A DNA stretch of 64,000 nucleotides from Rhexocercosporidium sp. MPI-PUGE-AT-0058 (GCA_020746875.1 JAGTJL010000008.1:1860001-1924000); one strand, 5' to 3'. Counted from the stretch's first letter, positions 46,963-60,200 are shown. Notes: generated by a model from the sequence alone, not told the origin. Program-made: numbers and translations.

Positions 46963-47350
46963 TTTATTCTTTATTCCTCTTAACTTTAAATATTACTTTA
47001 TTTATTTTTCTACTCTAATTTTATTTTCATTCTTATTCTTTAATTTAATCCCTTACTTTTTAATTTCTTTTCTTTTATTTTTATTTTTGTTCCTTTCTCA
47101 TTTTTTTTACTGACTTTCTTGAATTTAATCAATTAAATCTTTATATTGTATTATTATTATTATTACTTTCTTCTTCTAACCCTAATCTTTTTGAACCCTA
47201 ACCCTTGACCCGCTTAGCGTTATCCTCACCCCCCCCCCCCCCCCTTCAGCGTCTAACCCTAGCCCTATGCTTCGCCTTGACCCTCTTAGCGTTATCCTCC
47301 TCCCCCCCTCTTTCTCTAGATATATTACCTCTAAGCTCCGCCCTAGCTCT
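46501..47350. repeat. Pyrimidine-rich tract with telomere-like words and microsatellites
   Basis: The plus strand is almost entirely C and T over long stretches (CTTTCCTATCTACCCTC-type words first, then CTTT/TTAT). It includes an (AT)n run at about 46919-46961 and a C14-16 run near 47231. CCCTAA-type words cluster at 47176-47262 (CTAACCCTAATC, AACCCTAACCC, CTAACCCTAGCCC). The phrase CTTAGCGTTATCCTC occurs twice, near 47212 and 47286, each preceded by TTGACCC. No gene seen. Confidence 0.75.
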
Positions 47351-48039
47351 AGTAATGTTTAACCCTATCCTTTTATTTCTACTATTATATAAATCCAACC
47401 CTATTACTTCTCCTCTCCTATTATATAGCGGTTATCAGTTCTTTAAGTAATATTTTAAATAGAGATTATACTAATAACTCTTATTATATACTTAAAGCTT
47501 TAAGGTTTTATAATATTATTAATCGTTTTTTTAAATCTTAATATTAATAATTAATAATAACATAAAAGTTAAGGTAAATGCTTTAACCCCAAATTTTCTA
47601 AACGCTAATATTAACCCTGATATAAAACTTAACTTAATTCTAAAGAAAATAAATATTATATTAGAAATCTTATTCAATACTTTATACCCTAAAATTATAA
47701 TTAACTAAACCTTAACATCCCCTCCTGCTTTAACCTTACTCTTAGCTTAATATAACTCCAACTGAATAAGCATTTACTATCTCATATTTATCCTTTACTT
47801 CAAATCAGCGTTTGTACTCCTTTATTTCCCCACGGCTTCGCCTTGACTTTGTTAGCGGTTACTTCGTATTTTTACCGATATTACAAGTCGCCGCAACTTT
47901 CGTTTTAAGTACGTCCGAGCTGCCGGTCTTAGAGCTTGTCTCTTGGCTATTTATCTTACATAAATAGCCTCTATATTCTTTAACATTCTCGGCGTAATAT
48001 AATTCCATTATAATTATATATTAAACATGCAGAATAAGC
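47351..48039. other. AT-rich RIP-like DNA, no gene seen
   Basis: This is extremely AT-rich sequence with dense TTAA/TATA words and no open frame. A CCCCACGGCTTCGCCTTGAC phrase near 47827 resembles the CTTCGCCTTGACC phrase near 47272 and suggests it belongs to the same repeat family. Confidence 0.55.
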
Positions 48040-48402
48040 TTATCCAAACTCTGCTAATGCAAGCGCCGCTACACAATTAGCTTGAATACACTCGTTCCCC
48101 CCAAGTGATGCCGCCTCCCCTAGCCATAGCATATATTCTAGTTCGCTTTGAAAAGAGCGCTGGAAATGCTTCTGCAGCCACTCCTCGCCTCCAGGCCGGC
48201 AATACACTCCGTAGCAGAGCGGCATCACCATGTCAGGGAAGCGGCACTCGGTCTCCTCATGTTCTAGATCTGCTACCCGACAGATATCTTGTGGCTGGTA
48301 GCACTGCCAAGTAATCTTTACTTTTTTACGTAAAGTAATATTAAAGTTATTTTTATTAAAGCGTATATTACGCGTAATAATTATCCTGTCGAGACGTGGC
48401 AC
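48040..48402 (-). other. Open frame in an island of normal base composition
   Basis: A 120-codon frame on the minus strand opens with ATG at 48402 and ends at 48040. Codons over about 48310-48050 have ordinary base composition, while everything around is AT desert. The readable part has W-Q-C-Y-Q-P-Q-D-I, P-L-C-Y-G-V-Y and E-W-L-Q-K-H-F-Q-R-S-F, with several cysteines. I do not recognise the family. It may be the end of a transposon-associated gene or a late, short insertion that escaped RIP. There is no evidence of expression. Confidence 0.35.
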
Positions 48403-51004
48403 TTAAATCTTATAAGTATTAAAAGCGTAGAAACTTATAAAATATTTAATATATATACGCGTAATTAATTATTTTAAACGCTTTTTTATTTTATCTTTTA
48501 ATTCTTTTTATTATTAATAATTACGCTTTATAATTATATATATAAATCTTATTTTAATTTAATTTAAAATCTATAATAAGTCTTATAATAAGCGCTAAAT
48601 TATATTACCGAAAATAATTCCGAATTATTTATCGTTAACTTTAATAAGTAACAGCCAGTTATTTACTTGCCTTAAGCTTTTATTATATAAATAAATCCTT
48701 ACGAGTATATATTTAATACTTAAATCTACTAAGAGATTAATTAATAATCTTATTTTAATACTTTTATTAATTGCTTTTTAATTAATTCTTTCGGCTCTAT
48801 TATTTAGTTTATAAGTTGCCGTTAATAAGAGCTCGAGGTTAATTCCGAGCTTATTAGCTTATCTTTTATATTTTATAAATCTTTAAATTCTAATAATTAC
48901 TTTCTTTTAATTATATTTGAATTTATATATTAAAAGTTTAAATTGCTTTCGAATTTAAGCTTTAAAGCTTTTAATATATTAAAATACTTTATTATACTCT
49001 TTTATTTACAATATATAATTAACGAATAAGCTATTATATTCGTATTTAAGCACGAAAAACTAAAAGTAATTACTTTAGTGTTTCGGATAATTAAAAAGAT
49101 CTTAAAAGATTTTTTTAAAATAATTTAAAAGATTTTCTTTTTAATAAACGTTTAAAGATTATTTAAGTAATATAAATTAAAATATATTACTTGTATTTAA
49201 TTCTTTTTATTATTTCAGTGGTTTTAATATTTCTTATTATATTTATTAATTTCCTTAAAGTATTCGGGCTTAAATAGCTTACTTATAAATATTAGATACG
49301 CTTTGAGTCTGTTTTAAGGTATTTATAATTTTTAAATAATTTATACGGCTTATTTACTTTTTTAAAAAGCGTTAGAAATATTATAATTTTTATAACGCTT
49401 AAGAATATATTATAAGAGCTTAAAGAATAAATTAAACGTGATTTATATTTAAAAAAAAACGAAGTTTTATTTACGCTTTAACTATTATATTATATAATAT
49501 TCTTTAATTAATAAGCTTTTTTCGTTCTATTTTAAAATATAATTTATATTATAAAACTAAAGTCTAATCTTATAAAAACGAGCTTTAAAAATAATATTAA
49601 TATAAAAGTTTTTTATAATTACGACGTCGTAAAGCGTAAAATTAAATAATTTTCTATTCGGACCTTTAAGCACTTCTTTTATAACTCGAGTCCCGCGCTT
49701 AATAATAAGTAATTAAAAGCTCTTATATTTAATTAAATCTTTGAGAATAGATTTCATAAAAGATTCTTTTAATAGTATTAACCGATTATTAATTAAATTA
49801 ATCGTTTTATAATTATTTAATAAAGTAAAATCTAATAAAGAATAAAGTAAATTTTAAAAGAAATATATACTTATAATTAAATACTCGGCTAAATTAAGTA
49901 AGAATACTAAATACGCGTGAGTCTCGCTTATTCCTCTTTTATTTAATAAGTTTTCGGGAAAAGTAGACTTTCTTTTATTTAATTTATTAAATTATTATTT
50001 ATTTAATTTTATTAAGAGATCTTTTATTAATTAAAAGAAAAGCTTATTCGAGTTTATTTATTCGCGGAAAGCTTTTTATTATAATATAATAAACCGCTGC
50101 CGGATCTTATTATAATATTAATTATTTATTTTTAAGTTTAAATAAGTTATTTTATTTTTATATTTAATAAATACTTTTTATAAATTATTATTTAAAATAA
50201 ATATAATTTAAGGAAGACTAATAATAAGTTTTATTTTTTAAGTATAAGTAAGTCTTTTTTAAAAGTTTTCTTTTTAATTTAAATTAGCTTACTTTTCTGT
50301 TTTTAGAATTAAAAGCTTCTAAGTTTAGTATCTTTTTATTATTAAAGCGTAAATTAAAAATAAAGAAATAATTATATTTTAATTTACTATCGATTAATTA
50401 TAAGTATTAATATTCGGCTTAATTAGCGTAAAATAAATTTACGAGTTATTTTAAGGAATATTTAAAAAGTATTCTAAGCTCGTTAGCTTCTTTAATCTGA
50501 AGAAAATACTTTTAAGCTTATAAATTATTAAAGTTCTCGATTACGAATAAAAAAAGTTTAATATTAAAAGTGCCGAGTACTTCCTGCATACAATATAAGT
50601 TCCTTTTATAAATTAGCTTTTAATATTATATAATTTAAACCTTTAAGTTTTAAACGTTTTTTATATTTAAAGATTATAAGTAATTTTAGCAAATTATTAT
50701 TTAAATCGTTATATTCGTTTAATATAAAACTAGGCCACAGCTAAAGTAACTCATAGAAATAGCTAAATTAACTTATGTTAAGGAATTTCAGGGAATCCAA
50801 AGAGTGTATTTATTAGCCTCGCCCTATTATATTAATTTATATTATAAAGCAAAGGCTATTTATATATTTTACTTAATTATATTAACTTATTTATATTATA
50901 ATCGTAAATAAATATTATACGATTCGGTCGAGTATCTCGCTATATAAAAGCATAGTTATTTGCTTTAATATACGCTTAAATAATAATAAAATAAAAAGCG
51001 ATAT
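48403..51004. other. AT desert, RIP-degraded repeat DNA
   Basis: 2.6 kb of very AT-rich DNA with stops in all frames. The right part, next to the Copia-type element, is probably the continuation of the Ty3/Gypsy relic at 57302 onward, because the Copia-type element has a clean target duplication across the join. At about 50740-50785 two spaced CAGCTAAA/AGCTAAAT words recall the termini of the small element at 60877-61421. Confidence 0.45.
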
Positions 51005-51297
51005 TGTTGATTACATTATGTTGCCTATCCCTCCCGGTAATAGGTAATAACTTAATTAATCGTAGTGAGACTCGATTATATAGTGCAAAGCTTTAGTTAT
51101 ATTTTATGTATTTATTCAAGTTTAAAGAGTTGCTTCTAATGTGTCCATGAGAGCTCTATATATAAGAGGCTTTTATTATATGCTAGTCCTAAAGTAGCTA
51201 GCGTTAAGTGCTCTTTGTTTACCTTCTGCGATATGCAATCCCCGTATTGACTTATTCTCTATATTTACGTGGTTCTGTGAATATTATTATTTATATA
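51005..51297 (-). repeat. LTR of the Copia-type element (3' LTR in coding sense)
   Basis: This copy is 293 bp, the same length as its partner at 57009-57301. It retains TATATATAAGAGGC as the partner does. Its terminal CACACA has decayed to TATATA. Confidence 0.85.
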
Positions 51298-53689
51298 TTA
51301 GTAACTCTTTTTTAAGAGCTTGCCTTTCTTTTTATTTATTTAGTTAACTTAATATTGAACTTATTAGTCTCGATTAACTCACGTAGTATTAAGTAAGTCT
51401 TTGACTTAATTATGACGTCGGCGGGGTTACTAATTCTGTTAATTTAGTCGACTCTATCTATTTTCTTACGTTTATAGCTTTGGCGAAGGCATATAAGGTC
51501 GATTATTAATTTCTTCTCTTATATTATATTTAGCTTAACAATACAGTCGTAGATTAATTTGGAATTCGTATAAATACGTAGTAGAATAATCGTATTAAAT
51601 ATTATTTTAAATATTAATTTAATAGCTAATATTATATTAAAGCTATTATTTATTATAAAGAGTTCTAAGGCTAATACGGAACGAGTAATTCTCTTATACT
51701 TTATACTTAATTAATAAAATATATTAGCTTTTCCGTTTTTATTAATAATAATAATAATAAAAACGATTTACGATTATAGTCGGCGTTATTAGCGAAGCTT
51801 TCGTTTGTGAAGATAGCTATTTATATATTGACAGTTTTTAATTTAATAAATCGTAAGCCTCTGCCGTTATTATCCTTTTATTATTAAAGTCTCTTATTTA
51901 ATTCTTTAACGTAGTAATATTGAATATCGGTTATTTGTGCTACACATAATAAGTTAAACGCAGCTTTAAGTTACGAAATAATACTGAGATAAGCTCCGCG
52001 GACTCGTTATATAATATATTACTTTTTTAGAGTAGCGTTTTTAATGACTTTACTTTTATTACCGGTTATATTTATTACTTTTTCTTAAATAAGTTATAGA
52101 GATTCGGTTTATCGTGCTTAATTTAAATATATGTTAATATTGGTATTAAGAGTAATTATTTCTTTATTAAATTTAAGAGTATAGTTTATTATGAGCTCTT
52201 CTTGTGGTTTTGCTTTTTTTTTTTTGATTTTAATAGCTTTTTTTCTTTTTTAATTATAAATTTATTATTTATTAAAAAGAGTATGTCGTCGGTTTATAAA
52301 TTAACGACGTCGAAGTTGTTTTCGTTATTAATATATAAAAGGCAGGGGTTAAACGTTGGGTTTTTAATATTAAGTTTGATTTTATAATATTTATATTATA
52401 TATTGAATTAGTGGTTTCTTGATTTTAATATTCCGTATAGTAGTTTTTTAACGTGAAAGAAGTAATTTTTTTATTGAGGTACGCTTTTTGGTATTCGGAC
52501 GTAGATTTCACGGATAAGTTTTATATTTAATTGTGTATAGGCTTGAGTTATGTTTTATAAGTAAAGCTTATGCTTTGGGAATATTATTGTTAAATAAAGT
52601 AGGATTCTCTAGCTTATGCGTTAAATTGTCGGTGATTGAGTTAATATAGTCGCCTTTTCTTTGTTGTTATATATTTATACGACGAGTCTTGACTTTTTAT
52701 AAGCATTTAATGTGCTTACGTTTTTAACTTTGTCGATAAAGCGTGAATTGAATATTTTAGCGTCGATAGGGATGTCGCAGTGGTTTATAAACTTAAAGGT
52801 TTGGTTATCGATTAATCCGTCGATTTCTTTTTATTATAAATATTTATAATTTGGTTTTTTGTTAACGTATATAATAATATTATGTCGTACTATACGTGGT
52901 TTGCTTTTGTGTCGGATAAGTATAGGAGTTATATTTAATAGTATAACGTCGTTAACTAGCTCTAGCTATGGTTTTTAGTGATTTTTTTATAGTGATTTTG
53001 TATTGTTTTATGTTTATATTTTTTATAAAAACAGTTGTATAAACGTTAAGCGTAAAGTTACGGCTTTATTATTAACTTATATAACGTAATCTTTTCTTTA
53101 AGTTGTTAATAGCGTGTATAGTTTTGTTTATTTATTATTTTTCTTTTTGGGTCTTTTTTATACGTTATAATTAAGGATTGAATTAATAGGTTTTTAATAG
53201 TTGTTATATTTAGTTTATTGTGAGTATATAGTGCTTTATTAATTTATAATTGTGCGTTAAGCTTCTGAACTTTTATTATGACTTTTTTATATACGGCGGC
53301 TTTTTTTAATATAGTTTTTAATAAGGCATTGTTTATTATTATACGAGGGAAGGCGCCGAAAATAAGTAATATTAGTATTAGGCCGTTAAGTCTTACTATA
53401 TTATTGACTGCTTTAAGAGTTGTTTGTAATACGCTTTTTTAAAATAAGCCTAGTGATTTTAATTTAATAATATCGTAAATGCGCTTTAGAATTATATAAT
53501 AGCGCTTTACTTAATTAATAAAGTGATAGGCTTTCGTAAGGACAGGTTTTATCGTAATTCTTATAAAAGTGGCGTATTAATTAAATTCACTATTAATAAA
53601 TTAAAGTCTTTAGTTATGTATAAGTATATTTAATAGTCTTAAATATATATTAATTTAATATTCCTTAATTTTTTCTTATACGTACTTTA

Positions 53690-54000
53690 CTGTCGTATTC
53701 TTAAGCTATCTTCCGGCTTAGAAACGTGTCAATTAGTTTATTATATAAATTATATTTATATTATTAATTATAGTAATATTAACGGAGATATAATAATTAA
53801 AGTTAGTATCGTTTTTTAAAGTAAAGCGGAATCTATTAAGTAATTTTTTATGCTTTTGGCATTTCTTATAATATTTAATTATATACTTTAGCGTATTTAT
53901 ATTAATATTATAGCTTACTTTATTAAAAAGCTTTTAAAGGCGTTTTATTAACGGATAGCCAAAACGCTTATAAAGGCGACGTATTTCCGGTTTTATAAAA
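53690..54000 (-). pseudogene. Retrotransposon integrase relic
   Basis: The minus-strand reading resembles the GAG-pre-integrase/integrase zinc region: R-F-G-Y-P, helix, C-Q-K-H-K-K, R-F-R-F-T-L, then a beta-rich segment where the first catalytic Asp would lie. Stops at several positions show that the frame is dead. The assignment to Copia rather than Gypsy rests on this arrangement only. Confidence 0.55.
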
Positions 54001-57000
54001 TAGTATTCATTTTATTTAATTAAGTTTATAAAGAAGTTATAAAGTGATTCGTCTTAAAGAAACTAAGGGTAATTAAATCGTCGAATTATTAATACTTCTT
54101 TTTATTTATTTTCCCTACGAAATATATTCGTTAAATTATTAAAGTAAAGTCTGTTTTTGTTTATGTCGATAAGAAAAAGTAAAAATAAAGTTCTCGTATA
54201 GAAGACGTGAAATTAGAGCTTTTTTACCGGTGTATTAATGTCGATAAAGTCGATAAAAGTAGCGTCTTTAATGCCGAATTTAATATTAATTATTATGGAT
54301 TTATTAATCTCTGTAAGGCATAGTTTATTATAGGCTAAATATTAATTATAGCTTATTATTGATTTACAGGCCGCGCTAGTATTAATTAAAATTCTATAGA
54401 AATTACGTAAATTATATTATATTTATATTAATTTTATAAGTAGTTTTAGTGTTTTTTGCTTTTTTAACTTAATATATAATAAAGCCTGGTTTATAAGCTT
54501 TATAATTATAATTTCGGCTTTTTTTTATATGATTTCTTTATAAAATAGTACTTTTAGTGCCTCTTTTCCGGAGTCGTATAATGTAGACGTGTCGCTGCCG
54601 CTAAAGGTAGTATCTTCGGTGAAGAATTAGTCGTAATAGTCTTTTTGTGTTCTTTCGCATTCGACGATGAATTATTAAAATCTTTTATTAAAACTTTTAC
54701 TAAATTTGCCGTTGAATTTAGTATTATTCCGGCGTTTCTATGTTTTTTTTATAGCGTCTTGTTTATATTGTAAATGCTTTGTTAATTAATATCCTTGCTT
54801 TTTATATATAATATAGTGTTTTTTTAGGCTTTTACTTGTATTTACTGTAGTTTGGCTTGTTGTAGGTCTTTTCTTTTAATTAGTAATAGTATTTACGGTC
54901 TATAAAGAAGGTTTCGGGTGTACTCGCGGAGCCGTAAATATGTTTATATATTTAAACGGAGTTCTTAAGTGAATTAATTAGTTCCGTAAGTGTTGCGAGT
55001 AATGCGGAATATATATTTTGGCATTTTAGTAAGTCTTGATATGTTTGTATAAGTTTGTTATATATGAAGTTGTCGCTCTGAAGATTAAATGTAAGACTGT
55101 GGCGTATATGCGTAAGGTCGTTTAGTATTTGCGTAAAATATTTTATAAGGCTCTTATTTAGAATCTTTTATTTATATGTCTTAAGGCTAATTAAGTTTTA
55201 TTTAGTTAGGTTCGCACGTTTAAAGCTTGTATTTTAAAATAATAAGAAATAACTTTTAATATATATGTAAAGGTTTTCTAAAAATATATTAAGCTATTAT
55301 AGTAATACGTTTATGCGTTTTCTTGTAATATTATTAGGAAGGCTTTTATATAATTATTTTTACTTATGTCGGTTCTTATATAATAATTATAAAAGATATT
55401 AAGTTTGAGATTAAATATGTCGCTAATATTAAAATATTTATCTTTTATATAATATATCTTTTTAATTATATTAGTTTTTATTTAAGTCTTTTATATTTTT
55501 GTATAAATGATAATAATAGTAGTTTATTATAATAATCGTTAATTTATTATTATTATTATATATTAAGATATTATTATATTCTTTATTAAATTAGTTCTGT
55601 AGTTATACGTATATAAGGGGTAGAGTGGGTTGGCTTTATGTGTTATGTCTTTAGCATTCGCTATTATTATTAATAAAATAGTTCCTTTTAGTGCGTACGT
55701 GTATTTAAATACTTTGGTTGAGCGGCGTAAGGTGGGGGGCGTTAATTCCTTAAAGGTATTATAATTTATTATTTTATTATTAGATTTAGAAGTCGCGGCT
55801 TATGTGTTTCTTAATATAAAAGTCGCGGACTTAGTGTTTTTTAGTGTAAAGGCTGTGGACTTATTGTTTTTTAATATAGAGGTCGAGCTTGATTTGTTGT
55901 TGTTCGTGCTAGTGATAAGTTATAGTGGACTTTTAATAATTACGTAATTTGTTTATTTTTTTTTAATTATTGCGAAATGTTTTGATTTATTCCTTTATAT
56001 TATAGTTTTATTTAATGTATTTTTTTTAGCGATTCTTTAAGTAAATTAAGTTGATTATTGTTTTCTTTTTTTTGAATAGCCAAATAATATTATTGTCCTT
56101 TTATTTCGGTAGTTTTTTTAATTATTGATAAGTTTAGAGAGTATTAGTAAGTGGTTTCGTAGAGCTAACGTTGACTTTACGTGATTATAATACTTATATT
56201 ATTATATTTAAGTTGTTTATTTTAACGTTTTTCTAATCGATCTTTTATTAGTTTATGAAGTTGTCGTGAAATTCATATTATAAGCCGTTGTCTTAAAAGA
56301 TTCCTTTTTTATATTATTTAATTCGTTTGTGAAAGTCGGTATAATCGCTTTTTAATTGTTTTAAATATAATGAGCTTTTATTACTTTGTTTTGCCGTGTA
56401 TTTAAGTTATTTTTTTTATTAATGATTACTTTTTGTATTTATATATTATTTTAATAATAGTTTGCTAAGGGGTCGGTCGAGTAGTATAATATATAATAAT
56501 TCCTCGACTTTCGAGCTGTTTAAATTATAGTAGGAGCGAGTTATATTTAAGTAGGTTTACTTATTATAAAGTAGTCGAAGTTTAGTGTTTTATAATTATG
56601 TAATTATGGAAATCTTTTGAAGTATTATAGCAGGGTAAGGCGGGATATCGAAGTCGGATTTCGAAGAGTAGTGTGTTTATGCGCGCGTCGGTCTTTTCGT
56701 AAGGTTTGTTGTGTAAGGAGTTGTTTAATGAGTTGTTTTTATTAGTTTTTATATTTTTATTTTAATTTTAAAGGCCTGTTAATACGGTCCCTTTCGGCAA
56801 CCGCGTAAAGTAGTGGGAATTATTAGTTAAACTTAAGGTCGGTTTGCTTTTACGAATTTAATTAATATAGTTCCTTTTAGTAATTACGTTAAACTATTGT
56901 AGTAGTAGGTTTAAAGTATTACCTTTATAATGTTTTTAATAACTTTTTCCTTTTGTTGTCTTTAATTAAACAGTGTGATTTGAGTGTTTTAATTTATAAG

Positions 57001-57008
57001 TTGATTAG

Positions 57009-57301
57009 TATTGATTATATTATGTTGCTTATTCCTCCTAATAATAGGTAATAACTTAGTTAATTGTAGTAAGACTCGATTATATAATGTAAAGCTTTAA
57101 TTATATTTTATGTATTTATTTAAGTTTAAAGAGCTACTTTTAATATGTCGATGAGAGCTTTATATATAAGAGGCTCTTATTATATGCTAGCCCTAAAGTA
57201 GCTAGCGTCAAGTGCTCTTTATTTACCTCCTGCGACATACAACTCTTATATTAACTCATTCTCCGTATTCACGTGGTTCCGTGAATATTATTATTCACAC
57301 A
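57009..57301 (-). repeat. LTR of the Copia-type element (5' LTR in coding sense)
   Basis: Read on the minus strand it starts TGTGTGAATAATAATATTCA, an imperfect palindrome, and keeps an intact CACACA terminus on the plus strand. It is followed directly by the GATAT target duplication. Confidence 0.85.
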
Positions 57302-60200
57302 GATATTATTATAAATTATTATAAATAACGGAGGACCGTAAGGTTCGCTAATAAAAGTTAATATATTATTATAAGATTAAGACCTTCGGGCCCGCCGCTT
57401 CTTCTCTTTTAGCGAGAGCAGCCTCGAGCGATAAATAGCGCTTTCGGGCTTTTATTATATTACGGTTTATACTTTCGGGCTTCTTTCGTTTTACTTCCGG
57501 CGCCTTTTAGGGCTTAAATAAAGACTTTTACTCTTAATTCTTTTATTTTCGTAATTTTTATTATAATTTTAATTCCTTTTCTCTTAATATATTTTTTAAG
57601 TATTTTTATAACGTATTTTTAACGTATATAAAATATTTTATAAGCTTTTAAGTATTATTTATAATAGAGTAACTCTTTTAATAAATTAAATATAAGCGGC
57701 CTCGCTTAATATTTTTATAAGCTTAAATAAACTTAATCTCGAATTCTTTTTATTCTTAAATTTAAATTACTTCCGGTCTGGCTTCGACTCTCTTTCGTCT
57801 TTATTATAATTTTAAAAGTAATATATAAAAAATATTATAAATATAATAAGTCGAGGGCAGTTTAAGCTAATATATTTAACTATAATTATAAATAATTTTC
57901 TTAACTTTAAAAGGCTTTAGAAATTTATTAATAAGCTTTTAAGAAGATTTTAATTATTAAAAGTATTTTATAATTAATAAAATCATATCTCCGACTTAAA
58001 ACTTAATCTTTTTATATTTAATATCGTAAAACTTTTTATATATTAATAAAAAAAATTCGCAGACGCCTATTTGCAATTTGGCGGCCCGCGCTTAAAGCGC
58101 CGGGCGGCGGCCTTTTAGCGAGAATGGCCAGAATGGCTAACTTATTTATTCCTCGTTTGTATATACTTACTTATAATTATAGTAAAACTTCTACTTAATA
58201 ATAAAAAACTATTACTTTTACCTATTTAATTTGAATAGTTATTTTATTTTATTTAAATAAATATTAATTCTTAATAACTTCTTATTATAATAATATATTC
58301 TCTTAAAGTCTTTTTATAAAGCGGCAACCTTATAATAAAATCTATTAAAATCTCGAATTAAGGCCGCGAAAGCTTCGAAAGACTTATTAAAAGTTTATAT
58401 AATATATATTATTTCGATTTAATATTTTAATAAATATCGTATTTTTTAATATATATTTTAATATTATCTTTTATTTTATTTTAAAAATAAGTTCTATAAA
58501 GGAGTTACAAAGTCTTTATAATACCGTAATACCTTATTAATAAGTTATTATAATAAAGTTTTATAATTTCTATTCTTATATTAAATTATTTAGAATATAA
58601 GCTTTAAAATCTTATCGAAAAAGTCCTAATATATTTAAGTTTTATTTTTAATTTAATTAAGATTTAAATTTACTTATTATATTAGTTATACTTTTATAAT
58701 TTTTATTATTACGTTAAGCGAAGATAATTAAGTCTTATAATAGCTTCGTTAATAAAGCTAGAGTTATTTGACTTTTAGTTATTACTTTTATTTATAATAT
58801 TAAAATAAAATATTTATAATTATTAATTCCTGCGATAAGCGGCCAGCTTTTATTCTTTATATATAATAATATATTTATAAATAAAGCTATTATTTTAAGT
58901 ACAATATCTAGAGGACTAGGTTTTAAATGCTTAGCTTTTAAAATTCTTTTTTAAGTAGCTTATTCCGGTTTTATTAATACCGGGTCCGGCCTTTTATTAA
59001 TAAGGCCTTTAGATTCTCGATAATCTAACTTCTTATTAAATTTATTTGCTAAGTTTACGGCACTTTTACAATAATAGATTTTAAAATCATAAATAACAAG
59101 TTATATTACTTATTATACTTATCGATTCTTGAGATATTTTATTATTATAAAATACTTAAAGTTATTATAATCCGTAAATATTTTAATAATGTATTAATTA
59201 CTCTTAAAGTAATGCCTTTATTCTTTAAAACACTTAATAATAGCTAAAGCTCTTTATTATAAGTAATATAATTCCGCTTAATACTAGTTATTTTATAAGA
59301 TTAATATATAACGGGTTCTAATATCGCTTAAATCCTTCTTTAAAATTAACTTATTAAAAGAAAGTATTAGTAATTATAAATCCAAAAGCATTAGTTTTAA
59401 TTTAAATGCGCTTTGTAATATCGAAATGCCTTATAATGAATATATTAATAAAAGCTACTTTAAATTTTTAAAGCTTTTCTTAATTATATTAAAAATTTTA
59501 AAGAATCCTTTCTTAATTTTATTTTTTATATTTTAAAAAGCTCTTATTAAGCTCACGGCTATCTTAGAATATTTTAATATAAATTTATAATAAAAATTCG
59601 TAAAGCTTAAAATTTTTTAAATATCCTTATAAGATTTCGGCTTTAACTATTCTTAAATTAAACGGATTTACTTTAAGTCCGCTTAAATATTAATTAATTC
59701 GACTTTAAATCTTAAGAAATCGACTTCATTTATTTTAAACTTATATTTATTAAGTTTAACGAAAAGCTTATATTTATATAATCGTTTTATAATAGCTTTA
59801 ATATACTTATGATACTCTTTTTATTTTTAAAATAAAATAAAATATTATTAGGATATATAATAACGAAATAATTAATTAGTCTTATTAACACTTTATTAAT
59901 ATACGTTTAAAACGTAACTAAATCGTTAAATAATTTAAAAAGTATTATTAAATATTTAAAATATTTATATTCTATATAAAAAGCTATTTTCTATTTATAT
60001 TTTATAATAATATATATCTTTTAAATCTAAGGCCGTAAGTAAATATTACGGCTCCGCCGAGACGATCTAGCGTCTTATCGATTAAAAGAAAAAAGTAGCG
60101 ATTTTTAATTATTATTTTATTTAATCTTTAATAATTTATATATAAACGTAATCTTTTATTTTTTTTAATATAAATAATATTAACGTATTTACGGGACTTT
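57302..60200 (-). mobile_element. Ty3/Gypsy chromovirus relic (RT, integrase end, chromodomain)
   Basis: On the minus strand three readable blocks occur in the order expected of a chromovirus pol. A reverse-transcriptase block lies at about 60165-59845: R-L-N-K-I-I-I-K-N-R-Y, L-I-D-K-T-L-D-R-L-G-G-A, and Y-P-N-N at the position of the catalytic Y-x-D-D. An integrase C-terminal block lies at about 57960-57840 with K-F-L-K-P-F-K-V and L-K-L-P-S-T. A chromodomain-like block lies at about 57740-57560 with R-G-R-L-Y-L. The Asp-to-Asn changes and numerous TAA/TAG stops are what G-to-A and C-to-T RIP change produce. Ends were not located; the upstream gag part probably lies beyond 60200, and the 3' end is split off by the Copia-type insertion. 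Confidence 0.7.

Larger units (their letters stand above)
51005..57301 (-). mobile_element. Complete but degenerate LTR retrotransposon (Copia-type), TSD GATAT
   Basis: Two direct repeats of exactly 293 bp, 51005-51297 and 57009-57301, are LTRs differing mostly by C/T and G/A transitions. GATAT flanks both ends (51000-51004 and 57302-57306). The right copy ends CACACA and the left begins TGTTG, the TG...CA termini; the mates have decayed to TA. The internal 5.7 kb has no intact frame. On the minus strand, about 54000-53690, a readable integrase zinc-binding region and start of the core can be traced (R-R-L-Y-K-R-F-G-Y-P, then C-Q-K-H-x-K, then R-F-R-F-T-L). It resembles Copia-type polyproteins of fungi, so the coding strand is minus. 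The plus strand is conspicuously poor in C. Not capable of autonomous movement. Confidence 0.85.

Noticed and set aside
46901..47350. A true chromosome end
   Set aside because: Only scattered CCCTAA words rather than a long tandem array, and more than 16 kb of transposon DNA follows, so at most an old junction.
52202..52387. Short open frame in the Copia-type element
   Set aside because: Low-complexity Phe/Leu/Ile translation of AT-rich DNA, opposite to the inferred coding strand.
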